This document shows, piece by piece, positions 8,939 through 18,563 of a stretch of DNA of 64,000 nt. The translations under genes were made by a program, and so were the position numbers. The notes below the pieces were generated by a model. The model made no database searches. It was not told the DNA's origin and saw only the letters and a list, made by a program, of their open reading frames with translations. The stretch comes from Winogradskyella sediminis (GTDB lineage Bacteria; Bacteroidota; Bacteroidia; Flavobacteriales; Flavobacteriaceae): contig NZ_QUNH01000001.1 of the NCBI RefSeq assembly GCF_003387355.1, forward strand, positions 506,023 to 570,022. The letters are read 5' to 3'. Positions within the stretch are counted from its first letter, which is position 1. Every line of letters starts with the position of its first letter.

Positions 8939-10519
8939 TTAGTAACCAGGATTCTGCACGATATTCCCTCTCGAAAGCTGTATTTCTTCAGGAGGAATTG
9001 GCCATAATAAATGTGCACTTGGATCAAAAAAGACTCCTTTATCTTGAGGCTCATTTAGGTTTGAAGTTTCAAACGGATCTGTACTCACCTCTGTATTATA
9101 ATGAACAAACGAACCATTTGGTCCCATTATTAATGCTATTCTTGGTACACCATTAATCTTTTGCCTTCTAAGATCGAAAAGTCTCTCGTGCTCTAACGCT
9201 AACTCTAGTCGTCTTTCTTTCCAGATGGCATCTCTTAGCGCTGTACCAGTTAATGACATATCTGTAGAAAGCTCTACTCTATCTCTTACTAATTGCATTG
9301 ATGCTTTAGCAGCATTTTCATCTCCTACAAAATAAGATGCCTCTGCATGCATTAATATAACGTCTGCGTATCTTAAGTGAATATCTTGCAAAGGAATCTG
9401 ACCTCTTTCGTAAGGCACAGGGCGTTGCGCTACTGGCACATAAGTTTTTCTATTTGTTCTACCCGATTTATTTTCACTTGGCATTCCATTAAACTCAGTA
9501 ACATCAGGATCTCCATACACTGGCTCTCCATGTTTAATTATTGTAGATCGAAGACGTATATTATCTCCTTCGCTTAAAAAGGCATTTTCTAAATCACTTG
9601 TCGGTGAGCCCCAGCCCCAACCTTGGTCTCCACGACTACCATTAGTTATGGAAAGCTGACCTCCAATTTCGTTATAAAGCGGGTTATTAATGTATCCTAT
9701 TTCAAAAATAGATTCTACACCATGATGGTTCTCTACATTATAAATATCAGCGAAATCTGGCTCTAAACTATACTCCCCAGACATCATAACATTATTTGCC
9801 ATTGTCTGAGCCTGACTCCATTTTTCTTGTGTTAAATACACTTTTGCCAATAAAGATTGTGCCGCTCCCTTGGTAGCTCTACCTAAATCTTGAGAAGCAT
9901 ATTGACTTTTAAATGGTAATGCCTCTGCTGCACTTAATAAATCCGCTTCTATAAGTTCGTAAACTTCTTCAACTGAAGCACGCACTTTGTCATTAATCGC
10001 AGGTTCTAGTAATTCTGTGTAAGTTGTAACAATTGGTACACCACCAAAGCTTCTTACTAAATCGAAATAGAAAAAAGCACGTAAAAATTTAGCTTCACCC
10101 AACAACCTTTGCTTAAGGTCTTCGTCCATTTCTACATCTGGAATTCTTTCTATAGAAATATTTGCTCTGGTAATCCCAATGTAGTGGTTTTCCCAAAAGG
10201 AATTAAAATAAGTGGAACCTGGAAAAACATTATAAGCAGCTATACCTGTAATATCGGGTCTAGGTTGCAATGTGTTTCCAGACCAATTATCGTCAGTAGC
10301 CATGTCGTTTATTTGACGTGGAAAAATAGCTTGCCACCAGCTTTCCCCATTTACTTTTTTATAGATACCATTTACAAAATTTACTGAGTTTTCTTCAGTT
10401 GAAAAATAATCATCTAATTGTTGTCGCCCAGTTAAGGGTTGATCTAAGAAATCTTCTTTATTACAGCTTATGTTTAATAGAACTGCAAAGATTGCTACTA
10501 ATAAAACTAACTTTTTCAT
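8939..10519 (-). CDS. SusD-family glycan-binding outer-membrane lipoprotein
   Basis: The 526-aa protein has lipobox NISC (Cys19) and then NKEDFLDQPLTG, the usual start of SusD/RagB proteins. The N-terminal TPR-rich part includes FVNGIYKKVNG and LLGEAKFLRAFFYFDLVRSFGGVP, a hallmark SusD segment, and the C-terminus includes WKERRLELALEHERLFDLRR. SusD lids the SusC transporter and binds oligosaccharide at the cell surface. It starts 5 bp after the susC stop. The length is typical of the family. Confidence 0.96.
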   Translation of the reverse strand: MKKLVLLVAIFAVLLNISCNKEDFLDQPLTGRQQLDDYFSTEENSVNFVNGIYKKVNGESWWQAIFPRQINDMATDDNWSGNTLQPRPDITGIAAYNVFPGSTYFNSFWENHYIGITRANISIERIPDVEMDEDLKQRLLGEAKFLRAFFYFDLVRSFGGVPIVTTYTELLEPAINDKVRASVEEVYELIEADLLSAAEALPFKSQYASQDLGRATKGAAQSLLAKVYLTQEKWSQAQTMANNVMMSGEYSLEPDFADIYNVENHHGVESIFEIGYINNPLYNEIGGQLSITNGSRGDQGWGWGSPTSDLENAFLSEGDNIRLRSTIIKHGEPVYGDPDVTEFNGMPSENKSGRTNRKTYVPVAQRPVPYERGQIPLQDIHLRYADVILMHAEASYFVGDENAAKASMQLVRDRVELSTDMSLTGTALRDAIWKERRLELALEHERLFDLRRQKINGVPRIALIMGPNGSFVHYNTEVSTDPFETSNLNEPQDKGVFFDPSAHLLWPIPPEEIQLSRGNIVQNPGY

Positions 10520-10524
10520 AATTT

Positions 10525-13500
10525 TTATAATGTTAAATTAAGACCTAATAAATAGGTTTTTGTTATAGGGTTTCTTGCATAGTCTATACCGAAATCATTA
10601 ATTACATTTCCTCCGGCTGCAACCTCTGGATCGAACCCAGAATAATTAGTTATTGTAATAAGGTTTTGACCCGACACATACAATCTACACTTTTGAAATC
10701 CTTTAATATTAAAGTTATATCCTAATTGAATATTACGTAATCTTAAATACGATCCATCTTCGATAAATAAATCTGAAGGACGTTGATAATTACCATTACG
10801 ATCTTGCTGTGTTAATCTTGGATATTCAGCACCAGTATTTGTTGAAGACCAGACGTTATCTAATGCTCCTTCTATAACATTTACGTCCTGGAGACCAGAG
10901 TATAAAAAGGTTGTAGGATAATTAAAAACATCATTACCATAGGTACCATACCATTGCATTGATAAATCAAAATTCTTATAACCCATATTAACTGTTAAGC
11001 CACCGTAGAAATCGGCAAATGGATTTCCAATAACTTGTAAGTCATCATCATTTAATACGCCATCATTATTGGCGTCCACAAATCTTAAGTCTCCTGGTTG
11101 CGCATTGGGTTGAATAAGATCTCCACTCTCAGATGAATGTGAATTTATCTCGGTTTGGTTTTGGAAAATACCGTCTGTTTTAAACCCATAGAATAAACCA
11201 ACTGTTTCTCCTTCTTCCGTTATTTTAATAAATCTATTCCCTAAATCTGATCTATTCTGACCAAATATTTGTTCGTTACCTGGTGCAAGTGTTTTGGCTT
11301 TACTCTCATTGGTAGATACATTAAGATCTAGTCCCAAAGTAAAATCTCCCATAGTTTTATTATAACCTATCTGAAAATCGATACCCTTAGACTCGAAGCT
11401 ACCAACATTCTGAGCCACTAAACCTGGAATACCTGTATAGTTAGGTAACTCTACATTAAATAATAAATCTTTAGAAGTTCTTTTATAAACTTCTACTGAG
11501 AAATCTAGCGCATTATCAAAAAAGCTCATTTCGAGACCTAAATTCTGATCTTCAACAGTTTCCCATTTTAATCTGGTATTTCCAAATTGAGACAGGTAAC
11601 TACCTACAACTCTTTCATCTCCAAAAACAAAGCTATCAGAACCTACAGAGAAGAATTGTCCATTTCTACTGATATTTTGGTTTCCTACTTCTCCAATACC
11701 AACTTTTAAACGTAAGTTATCGATAACATTACTTTCAAAAAACTCTTCAGAATCTACATCCCAAGCAAATGATGTACTAGTAAAAACTCCTGTTCTATTA
11801 TCTTTTGGAAATCTTGAAGATTGGTCAACCCTTGTAGAAGCCGTTATAAAATATTTATTATCAAAACTGTATATCGCTCTAAAAATACCAGATAGAATAT
11901 TATCGGTTGACTCGTTATTATTAACCGTTATCCCTTCGCCAGTTGCTGCATCAATGTACCACAAATCTTGATTCTCGCTATCTGGCACACCTTCTCTAGA
12001 GCCATTAAGATAATTGTAATTTTGAGAGTCGTATAATAATCCAACTAAGGCATTTAAATAATGCTTTTCATTAATTGTCTTCGTAAAATTAAGGGTATTA
12101 TTAACTACATAGTCTAAACTTTGACTCGTGTTTCTATACACTGTATTTATTTCATTTTGTTGATTTGGAGTGGTATAATACTCTGGTTGAAACGCATCTG
12201 TTCCAGATTGTGAAATATTAAGTCCAAACTGAGATGAAAACGTCAGTTCTGGTGTAATGTCGTAATCCAATTGGGTGTTAGAGAAAAACCCAAAAAAACT
12301 AGTTTCATTAAAACTACGAGCAACTGTTCCTACAGGATTAGGCACACTATTATTACTTGGAGCATAAATACTGTAAATGTTACGACCTACACGTTCGCTT
12401 TGTGGCAGATATACATCCGTTAAAGGATCTATTCTTAAAAGATTATACAAAATGCTTGGTGTGTTTTCGTAACGCTCCATTCTTGGACTTAAATCTTGTT
12501 TTAAAGTCACTTTATCAGAAATTTTAAAATCTACATTAAATCTTCCTGTTACTTTTTGATACCAACCTTTTGTATAGTTAGATTGTTGATCGAAGAAACT
12601 TAAACTACCTGCATAGTTGATTTTTTCTGATCCTCCTGAAGCTCTAACATTCACATTAGTTATAGGAGCATAATTTTCAATAACCTCATCCCACCAGTCT
12701 GTATCTGTTGTAATATCATTAGGATCATAAAGTGGTTGATTACCATCATTGGTTCTTCGTAGATTAACAACTTGAATGTATTCTTCCGCTCCAGCCATAT
12801 TAATTTTTTCTAATTGCTGCGCACCATGAGATATATCTATATTAATTACAGCTTTACCTTTTTTACCTCGCTTTGTGGTAATTAAAACAACACCATTAGA
12901 AGCTCTAGAACCATATATGGCACTTGCAGAGGCATCTTTTAAAATCTGAAAATTCTCAATATCTCCTGGATTTATAAAGTTTAATGAAGATCCACTTGGC
13001 AACATAACACCGTCTACCACAATAAGCGGTTGACTACCGTTATTACTTGTAATTCCACGAATTAATATTTGAGGTGATGCACCAGGATTACCTCCAGATG
13101 ACAATACCTGTACACCTGCTGCCTTTCCTTGCAAAGCTTCCGCTGGGTTACTCGCTACCACTTTAGCAATCTCTTCTCCCTTTACAGAAGAAATAGAAGA
13201 TGTAATTTTATCGCGCTTTACAGAACCATAGCCAATTAAGACTACTTCTTCTAATTGCGAATCGTCTGTTAATAAAACTACCTTGATGATATTTTTTCCA
13301 TCAACTAGGATTTCTTGAGTTTTAAACCCTACATAACTGTATACTATTGTAGCGTCGTCATTAACCTTAATACTATAATTACCGTCAAAATCAGAAACTG
13401 TTCCATTTGTGGTATTCTTTTCTAATATATTTACACCTGGGATTGGCTGCCCAGTTTCATCTGTAATGGTTCCTGTTACTAGGTTTTGTGCCACTAACGA

Positions 13501-13548
13501 GAAGCTAGTTAACAACAAACTAGTAATAAATAAAATCTTGTATTTCAT
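10525..13548 (-). CDS. SusC-family TonB-dependent outer-membrane transporter
   Basis: The 1007-aa protein has a signal peptide (ending SLVAQ at residue 21) and an N-terminal carboxypeptidase-regulatory-like domain (TGTITDETGQPIPGVNI). The plug follows with SusC hallmarks ALQGKAAGVQV, LIVVDGVMLPSG and ASAIYGSRASNGVVLITT, and then a long beta-barrel ending in a hydrophobic strand (TYLLGLNLTL). It imports oligosaccharides bound by the adjacent SusD, using TonB energy. There is no N-terminal anti-sigma-interacting (STN) domain, so regulation by an ECF/anti-sigma pair is unlikely; the AraC gene at 15450 is the better candidate. Confidence 0.97.
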   Translation of the reverse strand: MKYKILFITSLLLTSFSLVAQNLVTGTITDETGQPIPGVNILEKNTTNGTVSDFDGNYSIKVNDDATIVYSYVGFKTQEILVDGKNIIKVVLLTDDSQLEEVVLIGYGSVKRDKITSSISSVKGEEIAKVVASNPAEALQGKAAGVQVLSSGGNPGASPQILIRGITSNNGSQPLIVVDGVMLPSGSSLNFINPGDIENFQILKDASASAIYGSRASNGVVLITTKRGKKGKAVINIDISHGAQQLEKINMAGAEEYIQVVNLRRTNDGNQPLYDPNDITTDTDWWDEVIENYAPITNVNVRASGGSEKINYAGSLSFFDQQSNYTKGWYQKVTGRFNVDFKISDKVTLKQDLSPRMERYENTPSILYNLLRIDPLTDVYLPQSERVGRNIYSIYAPSNNSVPNPVGTVARSFNETSFFGFFSNTQLDYDITPELTFSSQFGLNISQSGTDAFQPEYYTTPNQQNEINTVYRNTSQSLDYVVNNTLNFTKTINEKHYLNALVGLLYDSQNYNYLNGSREGVPDSENQDLWYIDAATGEGITVNNNESTDNILSGIFRAIYSFDNKYFITASTRVDQSSRFPKDNRTGVFTSTSFAWDVDSEEFFESNVIDNLRLKVGIGEVGNQNISRNGQFFSVGSDSFVFGDERVVGSYLSQFGNTRLKWETVEDQNLGLEMSFFDNALDFSVEVYKRTSKDLLFNVELPNYTGIPGLVAQNVGSFESKGIDFQIGYNKTMGDFTLGLDLNVSTNESKAKTLAPGNEQIFGQNRSDLGNRFIKITEEGETVGLFYGFKTDGIFQNQTEINSHSSESGDLIQPNAQPGDLRFVDANNDGVLNDDDLQVIGNPFADFYGGLTVNMGYKNFDLSMQWYGTYGNDVFNYPTTFLYSGLQDVNVIEGALDNVWSSTNTGAEYPRLTQQDRNGNYQRPSDLFIEDGSYLRLRNIQLGYNFNIKGFQKCRLYVSGQNLITITNYSGFDPEVAAGGNVINDFGIDYARNPITKTYLLGLNLTL

Positions 13549-13577
13549 GTAAGAATTGATTTAGTTTGATATATAAT

Positions 13578-14993
13578 TTATCTTGGAATCGCTGAAATTC
13601 TGTTCAAATGGGTATCGAATATAAAAGTATATTCTCCTCCCAATGCTGAATCTGGAAAAACATAATTAGCTCCTCCTCCTGGAACAGTAGCTTCAGGGTC
13701 GTCTGCATTGTCTACTCTCCAAAACGGTGACCATCCACTTGGGTTTGCATTCAAGATAAAACCATTTTCACCTTCATCATCTGGTTGATCATCTACAGTA
13801 ACATCTATGGTCCATAAGTAAGGAGAATTAGAATCTGCTTCAAATGGTTGCCCAGAATTAAAGTGCCAACATTGGTTACTTCCATCAACGTTAGAAATAC
13901 ATGTTGAAGAATCTTCAGTAAAGACACCTCGACCAAGTATATAAACCTGATCATAAACATCATCTGTTGGTGTATATGGAGTAATTGCATAAGTCTGAGC
14001 GTTTAAATCCATAGTAACCTCATAATACCCTATTTCTGGCAGTACAATTGGATTTACAGTAGCATCAGTACCAAGAGCAAGCTCACCTGCAACATCTGGG
14101 TTAGCCCCAAATGCATAAGGTGCAAAAGAGGTTTTTTGAGGTAAGAATCTAACCTCAGTATTGGCCTCTGGAGCATAATATTTAGCCGTAAATACATACC
14201 CATCTTCACCGACAACTTCGCTAGCTGCTGTTGCAAATGGGATACCAAAAATATCAGAATTAAGAGCTTCATCTGTAGTGACATCTGTAATATACATAAC
14301 ATCAAACAAGAGTTCGTTAAATACATTTACCGACACGGTTTCTATGGTTGTATTTCCTGAGGCATCGCTTGCTGTAATTGTAAATGTATAGGTGTCTGGC
14401 GAAGTGATATCGAATGCGTTAGAATAACTATATGTATTTTCGGTTACCGCTATCGTTTCATTAACCAAACTACTTTCAATAATAACCTCTGATAATTCAT
14501 CGTCGGTAACTGTAAAACTCAGCGTTATTTCGTCTCCATCACCAATTAAGACTGTTGAACTATTAGCTGGACTATCTATGGTAACAATAGGACTTGAAAT
14601 ATCTTGGTTTAGAGTTACCACAACATTTCTCGTATTTGTTACACCTCCTGAATTTCCAATTGTAATAGGAATCGTGTGCACGCTATTCAGTTCAGCTTCT
14701 GCAGGCACTAAAAAATCGTAAGACAATACATATTCTGTATATAAGGAATCCGTTTTAATAATGGTTTTATCTAAAAACCAATCCTCATATTTAATATTAA
14801 TAGTCTCAATACCTGCCGGATCACTAAACACTCCTTGAAACGTTAAAGTTTGTCCAGGTAGGGACGAGATCTCTTCTAATAACGATTCAAATTCTGGAAC
14901 CGAATCTACATCTACAGAATCATCATCACTACAACCTATTAGCAGCGCAAAAAAGCTGATAATAAGCAATAAAATTGTTTTTGTTGTTTTCAT
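13578..14993 (-). CDS. SusE/SusF-like surface glycan-binding lipoprotein
   Basis: The 471-aa lipoprotein has lipobox LIGC (Cys21) followed by SDDDSVDVDS, an acidic surface-export-type stretch. Residues from about 35 to 230 form Ig/PKD-like beta-domains (for example TYTFTITASDASGNTTIETVSVNV). The C-terminal half, with YYEVTMDLNAQTYAI, VYILGRGVF, FILNANPSGWSPFWRVDN and YTFIFDTHLNRISAI, resembles the starch-binding-like modules of SusE and SusF. It is probably the surface glycan-binding protein of this PUL. It is the first gene of the operon, whereas in most PULs susE/F follows susCD. The bound glycan is unknown. Confidence 0.82.
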   Translation of the reverse strand: MKTTKTILLLIISFFALLIGCSDDDSVDVDSVPEFESLLEEISSLPGQTLTFQGVFSDPAGIETINIKYEDWFLDKTIIKTDSLYTEYVLSYDFLVPAEAELNSVHTIPITIGNSGGVTNTRNVVVTLNQDISSPIVTIDSPANSSTVLIGDGDEITLSFTVTDDELSEVIIESSLVNETIAVTENTYSYSNAFDITSPDTYTFTITASDASGNTTIETVSVNVFNELLFDVMYITDVTTDEALNSDIFGIPFATAASEVVGEDGYVFTAKYYAPEANTEVRFLPQKTSFAPYAFGANPDVAGELALGTDATVNPIVLPEIGYYEVTMDLNAQTYAITPYTPTDDVYDQVYILGRGVFTEDSSTCISNVDGSNQCWHFNSGQPFEADSNSPYLWTIDVTVDDQPDDEGENGFILNANPSGWSPFWRVDNADDPEATVPGGGANYVFPDSALGGEYTFIFDTHLNRISAIPR

Positions 14994-15449
14994 TGTTGAT
15001 ATATTAGTTATTTTATTTAGTCAAAACATAGATAATTATTCTTTTAATTGACTCACCTAATCAATAAGTCATTTTTTCAATATTCAACAAAAATGATATA
15101 ATAGTATTATTTACATCTTATTTTTGTCAAAAAATAAATTATAACTACATTTATTTACAAATCTATCATTTATTAGGTGTCTAAAAATAGACACAAAAAC
15201 CTAAAACATGGACGATATTACTTTTTTTATTGATAATTTTATTTAAACACAAGGGATAGTATAATCGCACAAGACTTTGATTCTAAACAAACTGGAATAG
15301 TGAGTAGACTACTAAATTAATTAACCGTTATAAAGAATATAATCTATATGTGTAAATACATGTTAAAATTACTAACGCAGGTGAGCACACATTCTCACCA
15401 AATTTAAAATCATTAGTTTCTTTTTTAATCAAAATCACTAAAAAATAAA
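14994..15449. promoter_or_regulatory. Divergent regulatory region between the PUL operon and araC
   Basis: This 456-bp AT-rich gap holds no convincing ORF. On the minus strand TAGATTTG (15165-15158) matches the Bacteroidota -7 consensus TAnnTTTG; it would give a leader of about 155 nt before the SusE/F-like gene. Directly upstream of it is an 18-bp perfect palindrome (15177-15194). Further elements are an 11-bp palindrome AGTAGACTACT (15303-15313) and an inverted repeat GGTGAG/CTCACC (15380-15399) in front of araC. No clear -33 TTTG accompanies the -7 box, as expected for an activator-dependent promoter. These are sequence matches without functional proof. Confidence 0.5.
15177..15194. promoter_or_regulatory. 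Perfect palindrome, candidate PUL operator
   Basis: The sequence is GTGTCTA, four A, TAGACAC: a perfect 7-bp inverted repeat. It lies 11 bp upstream of the candidate minus-strand -7 box at 15158-15165, where the -33 region of the PUL promoter would be. A dimeric regulator is expected to bind such a site; the adjacent AraC protein is the obvious candidate. No second copy was noticed in the window. Confidence 0.45.
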
Positions 15450-16337
15450 ATGGAAAATATAGTACTAAAAGAAGGATTTCTTGGGCAAAAGATGATAGCG
15501 CTCCCAAAGTTTATTAAAACTATAGCTCAAAACAACCGTATAACAAAAAAGTTTTACATCACCGACTTAGGCTATTATCCTAAGGCTAACCACCATTATC
15601 GAACAAGAAAAAAAGGAGCTAATCAATACATCTTTATCTACTGTACTAAAGGCCATGGAGAAATCATATTAAACGGAACAAAAACACTTATTAGTCCTAA
15701 CCAGTTTTTTATCATCCCTAAAAAGATAGGACACGAATACCGTGCCGACGAAACCGACCCATGGAGTATTTATTGGTTTCATTTTGACGGTACCATGGCT
15801 GCCGACTTATATGAACGCTATATCTCAACAAATACCAACAATTATAAAAATGTGCCTTTTAATCTAGATACGATTGAGCTTTTTGATAAAATATTCAGTT
15901 TATTTAATAGGAATTATTTAGAGAATCAAATAGAATACGCCAATTTACTAAGTCTAAATTTTATTAGTTCCTTTATTTACCATGATTTTGAGTCTAGCAT
16001 TGAAATTAACCATGGCAACACTTTAATTGACTCCATAAAAAATCACTTATTAAATAATTTAGATAAAAGTTTTACACTAGATGAAATTGCGGCTAAGTTT
16101 AATTATTCAAAATCGTATTTACACACTAAATTTAAAAAGAACACGGGCTATTCTATTATGGTATTTTTTAATTTGAAAAAAACTCAGAAAGCCTGCGAAT
16201 ATTTAAACTACACAGATTTAAGTATAAAAGAAATAAGCTTTAAAGTCGGTATTGATGATCCACTTTATTTTTCGAGAATATTTAAAAATTTCATGGGAAA
16301 ATCACCAAGAGATTACAAAAAAAGCCAGACAAAATAA
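15450..16337 (+). CDS. AraC-family transcriptional regulator with cupin sensor (PUL regulator)
   Basis: The 295-aa protein has an N-terminal AraC-type cupin (YIFIYCTKGHGEIIL, PNQFFIIPKKIGHEYRAD, WSIYWFHFDG) and two C-terminal helix-turn-helix units (FTLDEIAAKFNYSKSYLHTKFKKNTG and LSIKEISFKVGIDDPLYFSRIFKNFMGKSPRDY). The cupin normally binds a sugar effector. The gene is divergent from the PUL operon across a 456-bp regulatory gap and ends 7 bp before the convergent galT stop, so it probably controls the PUL. The direction of control and the effector are unknown; a galactose-containing ligand would fit the context. Confidence 0.9.
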   Translation: MENIVLKEGFLGQKMIALPKFIKTIAQNNRITKKFYITDLGYYPKANHHYRTRKKGANQYIFIYCTKGHGEIILNGTKTLISPNQFFIIPKKIGHEYRADETDPWSIYWFHFDGTMAADLYERYISTNTNNYKNVPFNLDTIELFDKIFSLFNRNYLENQIEYANLLSLNFISSFIYHDFESSIEINHGNTLIDSIKNHLLNNLDKSFTLDEIAAKFNYSKSYLHTKFKKNTGYSIMVFFNLKKTQKACEYLNYTDLSIKEISFKVGIDDPLYFSRIFKNFMGKSPRDYKKSQTK

Positions 16338-16344
16338 TTGACAC

Positions 16345-17367
16345 TTACACTATTAAATCTCTGAGTCTAGCAACAGCCTGTTCTGCTGTTATATCCCTTT
16401 GTGGAGATCCAAACATTTCATAACCCACCATAAATTTCTTTACTGTAGCGCTTCTTAGTAATGGTGGATAAAAACTCATGTGCCAGTGCCAATGTGCATT
16501 TGGTTTTCCATTAGTTGGAGCCTGATGAATTCCGCTAGAATAAGGAAAAGAACAGTTAAACAACTTATCGTACGCTTTAGTGATTTTAGAAATTGCTTCT
16601 GAAAAACTTAAGCTTTCATCCTCGGATAATTCAGTAATATTTTTTTGAGATCTTTTAGGAACAATCATGGTTTCAAATGGCCAAACCGCCCAAAAGGGTG
16701 TAAGCACAACAAAATGTTCATTTTCAAAAATGATGCGTTCTTTAACCTCGAGTTCTTGTTCTAAATAATCTCCCAATAAACTTGTTTGATTTTTGTCGAA
16801 ATATGCTTGTTGTTGGTGGTCTTTTTTTTCAACCTCGTTTGGTAATGTCGATTGGCTCCATATTTGCCCATGTGGATGTGGATTACTACAACCCATGACT
16901 GCACCTTTATTTTCAAAAATCTGCACATAGTTGATTATAGGTTCAGCACCCAAAACCGTGTATTCTTTTTGCCAGGTTGCAACAACCTTGTTTATATCTT
17001 CTACAGCCATATCTGCCAAACTCTTAGAATGGTCTGGACTAAAACAAATGACTTTACAAATGCCTTGTTCGCTTTCCGCCTTAAACAAGCCATCATTTAC
17101 AGAAAACGTTTTGGAGGTAGATTGAAGCGCAGCAAAATCATTAGTAAATACAAATACATCTTTATAATCAGGGTTTTGCTCACCATTAATTCTTGTATTA
17201 CCAGCACATAAATAACAACTTGGATCATGCGCTGGACGGTCATCGGCAGAAATCTCTTCATTTTGTCCTTGCCAAGGTCGTTTTGCCCTATGCGGAGATA
17301 CCAAAACCCATTCTCCTGTTAAAATATTATATCGTTTATGTGAGTAATCTTGCAAATCTGTATTCAT
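16345..17367 (-). CDS. galT: Galactose-1-phosphate uridylyltransferase
   Basis: GalT transfers UMP from UDP-glucose to galactose-1-phosphate in the Leloir pathway. The active-site HPH triplet is in GCSNPHPHGQIW (His164 and His166 from this start), with a CxxC metal pair (Cys51, Cys54) and the C-terminal HWHWHMSFYPP. I place the start at 17367 (MNTDLQDYSHKRYN), 10 bp after galK. An in-frame ATG at 17388 would overlap the end of galK by 11 bp and add only MLTKQCI, which is not conserved in character. It is the last gene of gntR-galM-galK-galT. Confidence 0.96.
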   Translation of the reverse strand: MNTDLQDYSHKRYNILTGEWVLVSPHRAKRPWQGQNEEISADDRPAHDPSCYLCAGNTRINGEQNPDYKDVFVFTNDFAALQSTSKTFSVNDGLFKAESEQGICKVICFSPDHSKSLADMAVEDINKVVATWQKEYTVLGAEPIINYVQIFENKGAVMGCSNPHPHGQIWSQSTLPNEVEKKDHQQQAYFDKNQTSLLGDYLEQELEVKERIIFENEHFVVLTPFWAVWPFETMIVPKRSQKNITELSEDESLSFSEAISKITKAYDKLFNCSFPYSSGIHQAPTNGKPNAHWHWHMSFYPPLLRSATVKKFMVGYEMFGSPQRDITAEQAVARLRDLIV

Positions 17368-17377
17368 AATACATTGT

Positions 17378-18526
17378 TTAGTTAACAAGGTGTGTGCCTT
17401 GCGATAATTTTACACCATATACGGAACATGAGCGTCCGAATTCTGATTGAAACTTTTTAGAAACTTCTTTTTTAAACTTTTTAAAATCGTGCTTCAAAAT
17501 GAGATTAATCGTACAACCACCAAAACCTCCACCCATCATTCTAGCACCAAGAACGTTTTTATTTTGCTTTGCTTCTTGGACTAAAAAATCTAGTTCCACA
17601 CAACTCACTTTAAACTTATTACTTAAGCCATCATGAGACTGATATAACAATGCACCTAATGCTTCTAAATCGTGTTCTTTAATCGCTTTAGAAAATAATT
17701 GCACCCTATTATTTTCTTCTATAACATAAGATGCCTTTTGGTAATCTGCCTCGGTAATTTCAGGCTTTAAAGTGTCTAAATCTTCTAGAGTAGCATCTCT
17801 CAATGCTTTTATATTAAGTTTTTCTGAAACCATTTCGCACACCGACCTTCTATCATTATAAGCAGATTCTGAAAGGTCATGTTTTACATTAGTATTGATT
17901 AACATTAATCTGTAATCACCAAAATCGATTTTAAAAGGTTCTGATGCTACCGTTCTACAATCTAAAAGCAAGGCACTTTTTTTCACACCAAACATACTGG
18001 CATATTGATCCATGATACCACATTTTACTCCGGCATAATTATGTTCTGCTTTTTGAGAAACAAGAATCATTTCAGCTTTAGAAAGTCCTAAATCAAATAA
18101 CGTATTAAGACCATAGACAAAACTATTTTCTAGAGCTGCAGAAGAAGACATACCAGCTCCTCCTGGGATGTCACCTGCAAAAACGCTATTGAAATTACCG
18201 ATCTTAAGCCCAAGATTTTGTAACTCTGAAATGACACCTAGGATATAGTTTCTCCAACCACCATTCTCAACAGGTTTAATATCATCTAAACTAAATTCAA
18301 AACTCTCGTCTTTATTTAAAGCAGATACCTTAGAGGTGTTATACGAACTCTGTTGTATCGCTAAACCAATACCCTTATTTATTGCAGCAGGAAACACAAA
18401 GCCATCATTATAGTCTGTATGCTCACCTATAAGATTAATTCTTCCCGGTGAAAACACTAATATGGGCTCGGTTCTGAACTGTTTTTCAAAACTCTGCTTA
18501 ACTTCTTTTATTAATTTTTTACTCAT
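17378..18526 (-). CDS. galK: Galactokinase
   Basis: The 382-aa GHMP kinase phosphorylates galactose at C1. The galactokinase signature SPGRINLIGEHTDYNDG (about 26-42), the GHMP ATP loop GDIPGGAGMSSSAALE, and the C-terminal MMGGGFGGCTINLI are all present. The length is typical. It follows galM with a 37-bp gap and lies just before galT in the same operon. Confidence 0.98.
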   Translation of the reverse strand: MSKKLIKEVKQSFEKQFRTEPILVFSPGRINLIGEHTDYNDGFVFPAAINKGIGLAIQQSSYNTSKVSALNKDESFEFSLDDIKPVENGGWRNYILGVISELQNLGLKIGNFNSVFAGDIPGGAGMSSSAALENSFVYGLNTLFDLGLSKAEMILVSQKAEHNYAGVKCGIMDQYASMFGVKKSALLLDCRTVASEPFKIDFGDYRLMLINTNVKHDLSESAYNDRRSVCEMVSEKLNIKALRDATLEDLDTLKPEITEADYQKASYVIEENNRVQLFSKAIKEHDLEALGALLYQSHDGLSNKFKVSCVELDFLVQEAKQNKNVLGARMMGGGFGGCTINLILKHDFKKFKKEVSKKFQSEFGRSCSVYGVKLSQGTHLVN

Positions 18527-18563
18527 AATAACTAGATGATTTGTTGATTGAGAAAATGACGTA

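Noticed and set aside
15303..15313. AGTAGACTACT palindrome upstream of araC as an operator
   Set aside because: It is short, not extended by flanking bases, and not aligned with any promoter element; noted only within the regulatory-region entry.
16852..17211. 119-aa plus-strand ORF inside galT
   Set aside because: It is antisense to galT, Cys- and Phe-rich, with no recognisable motif.
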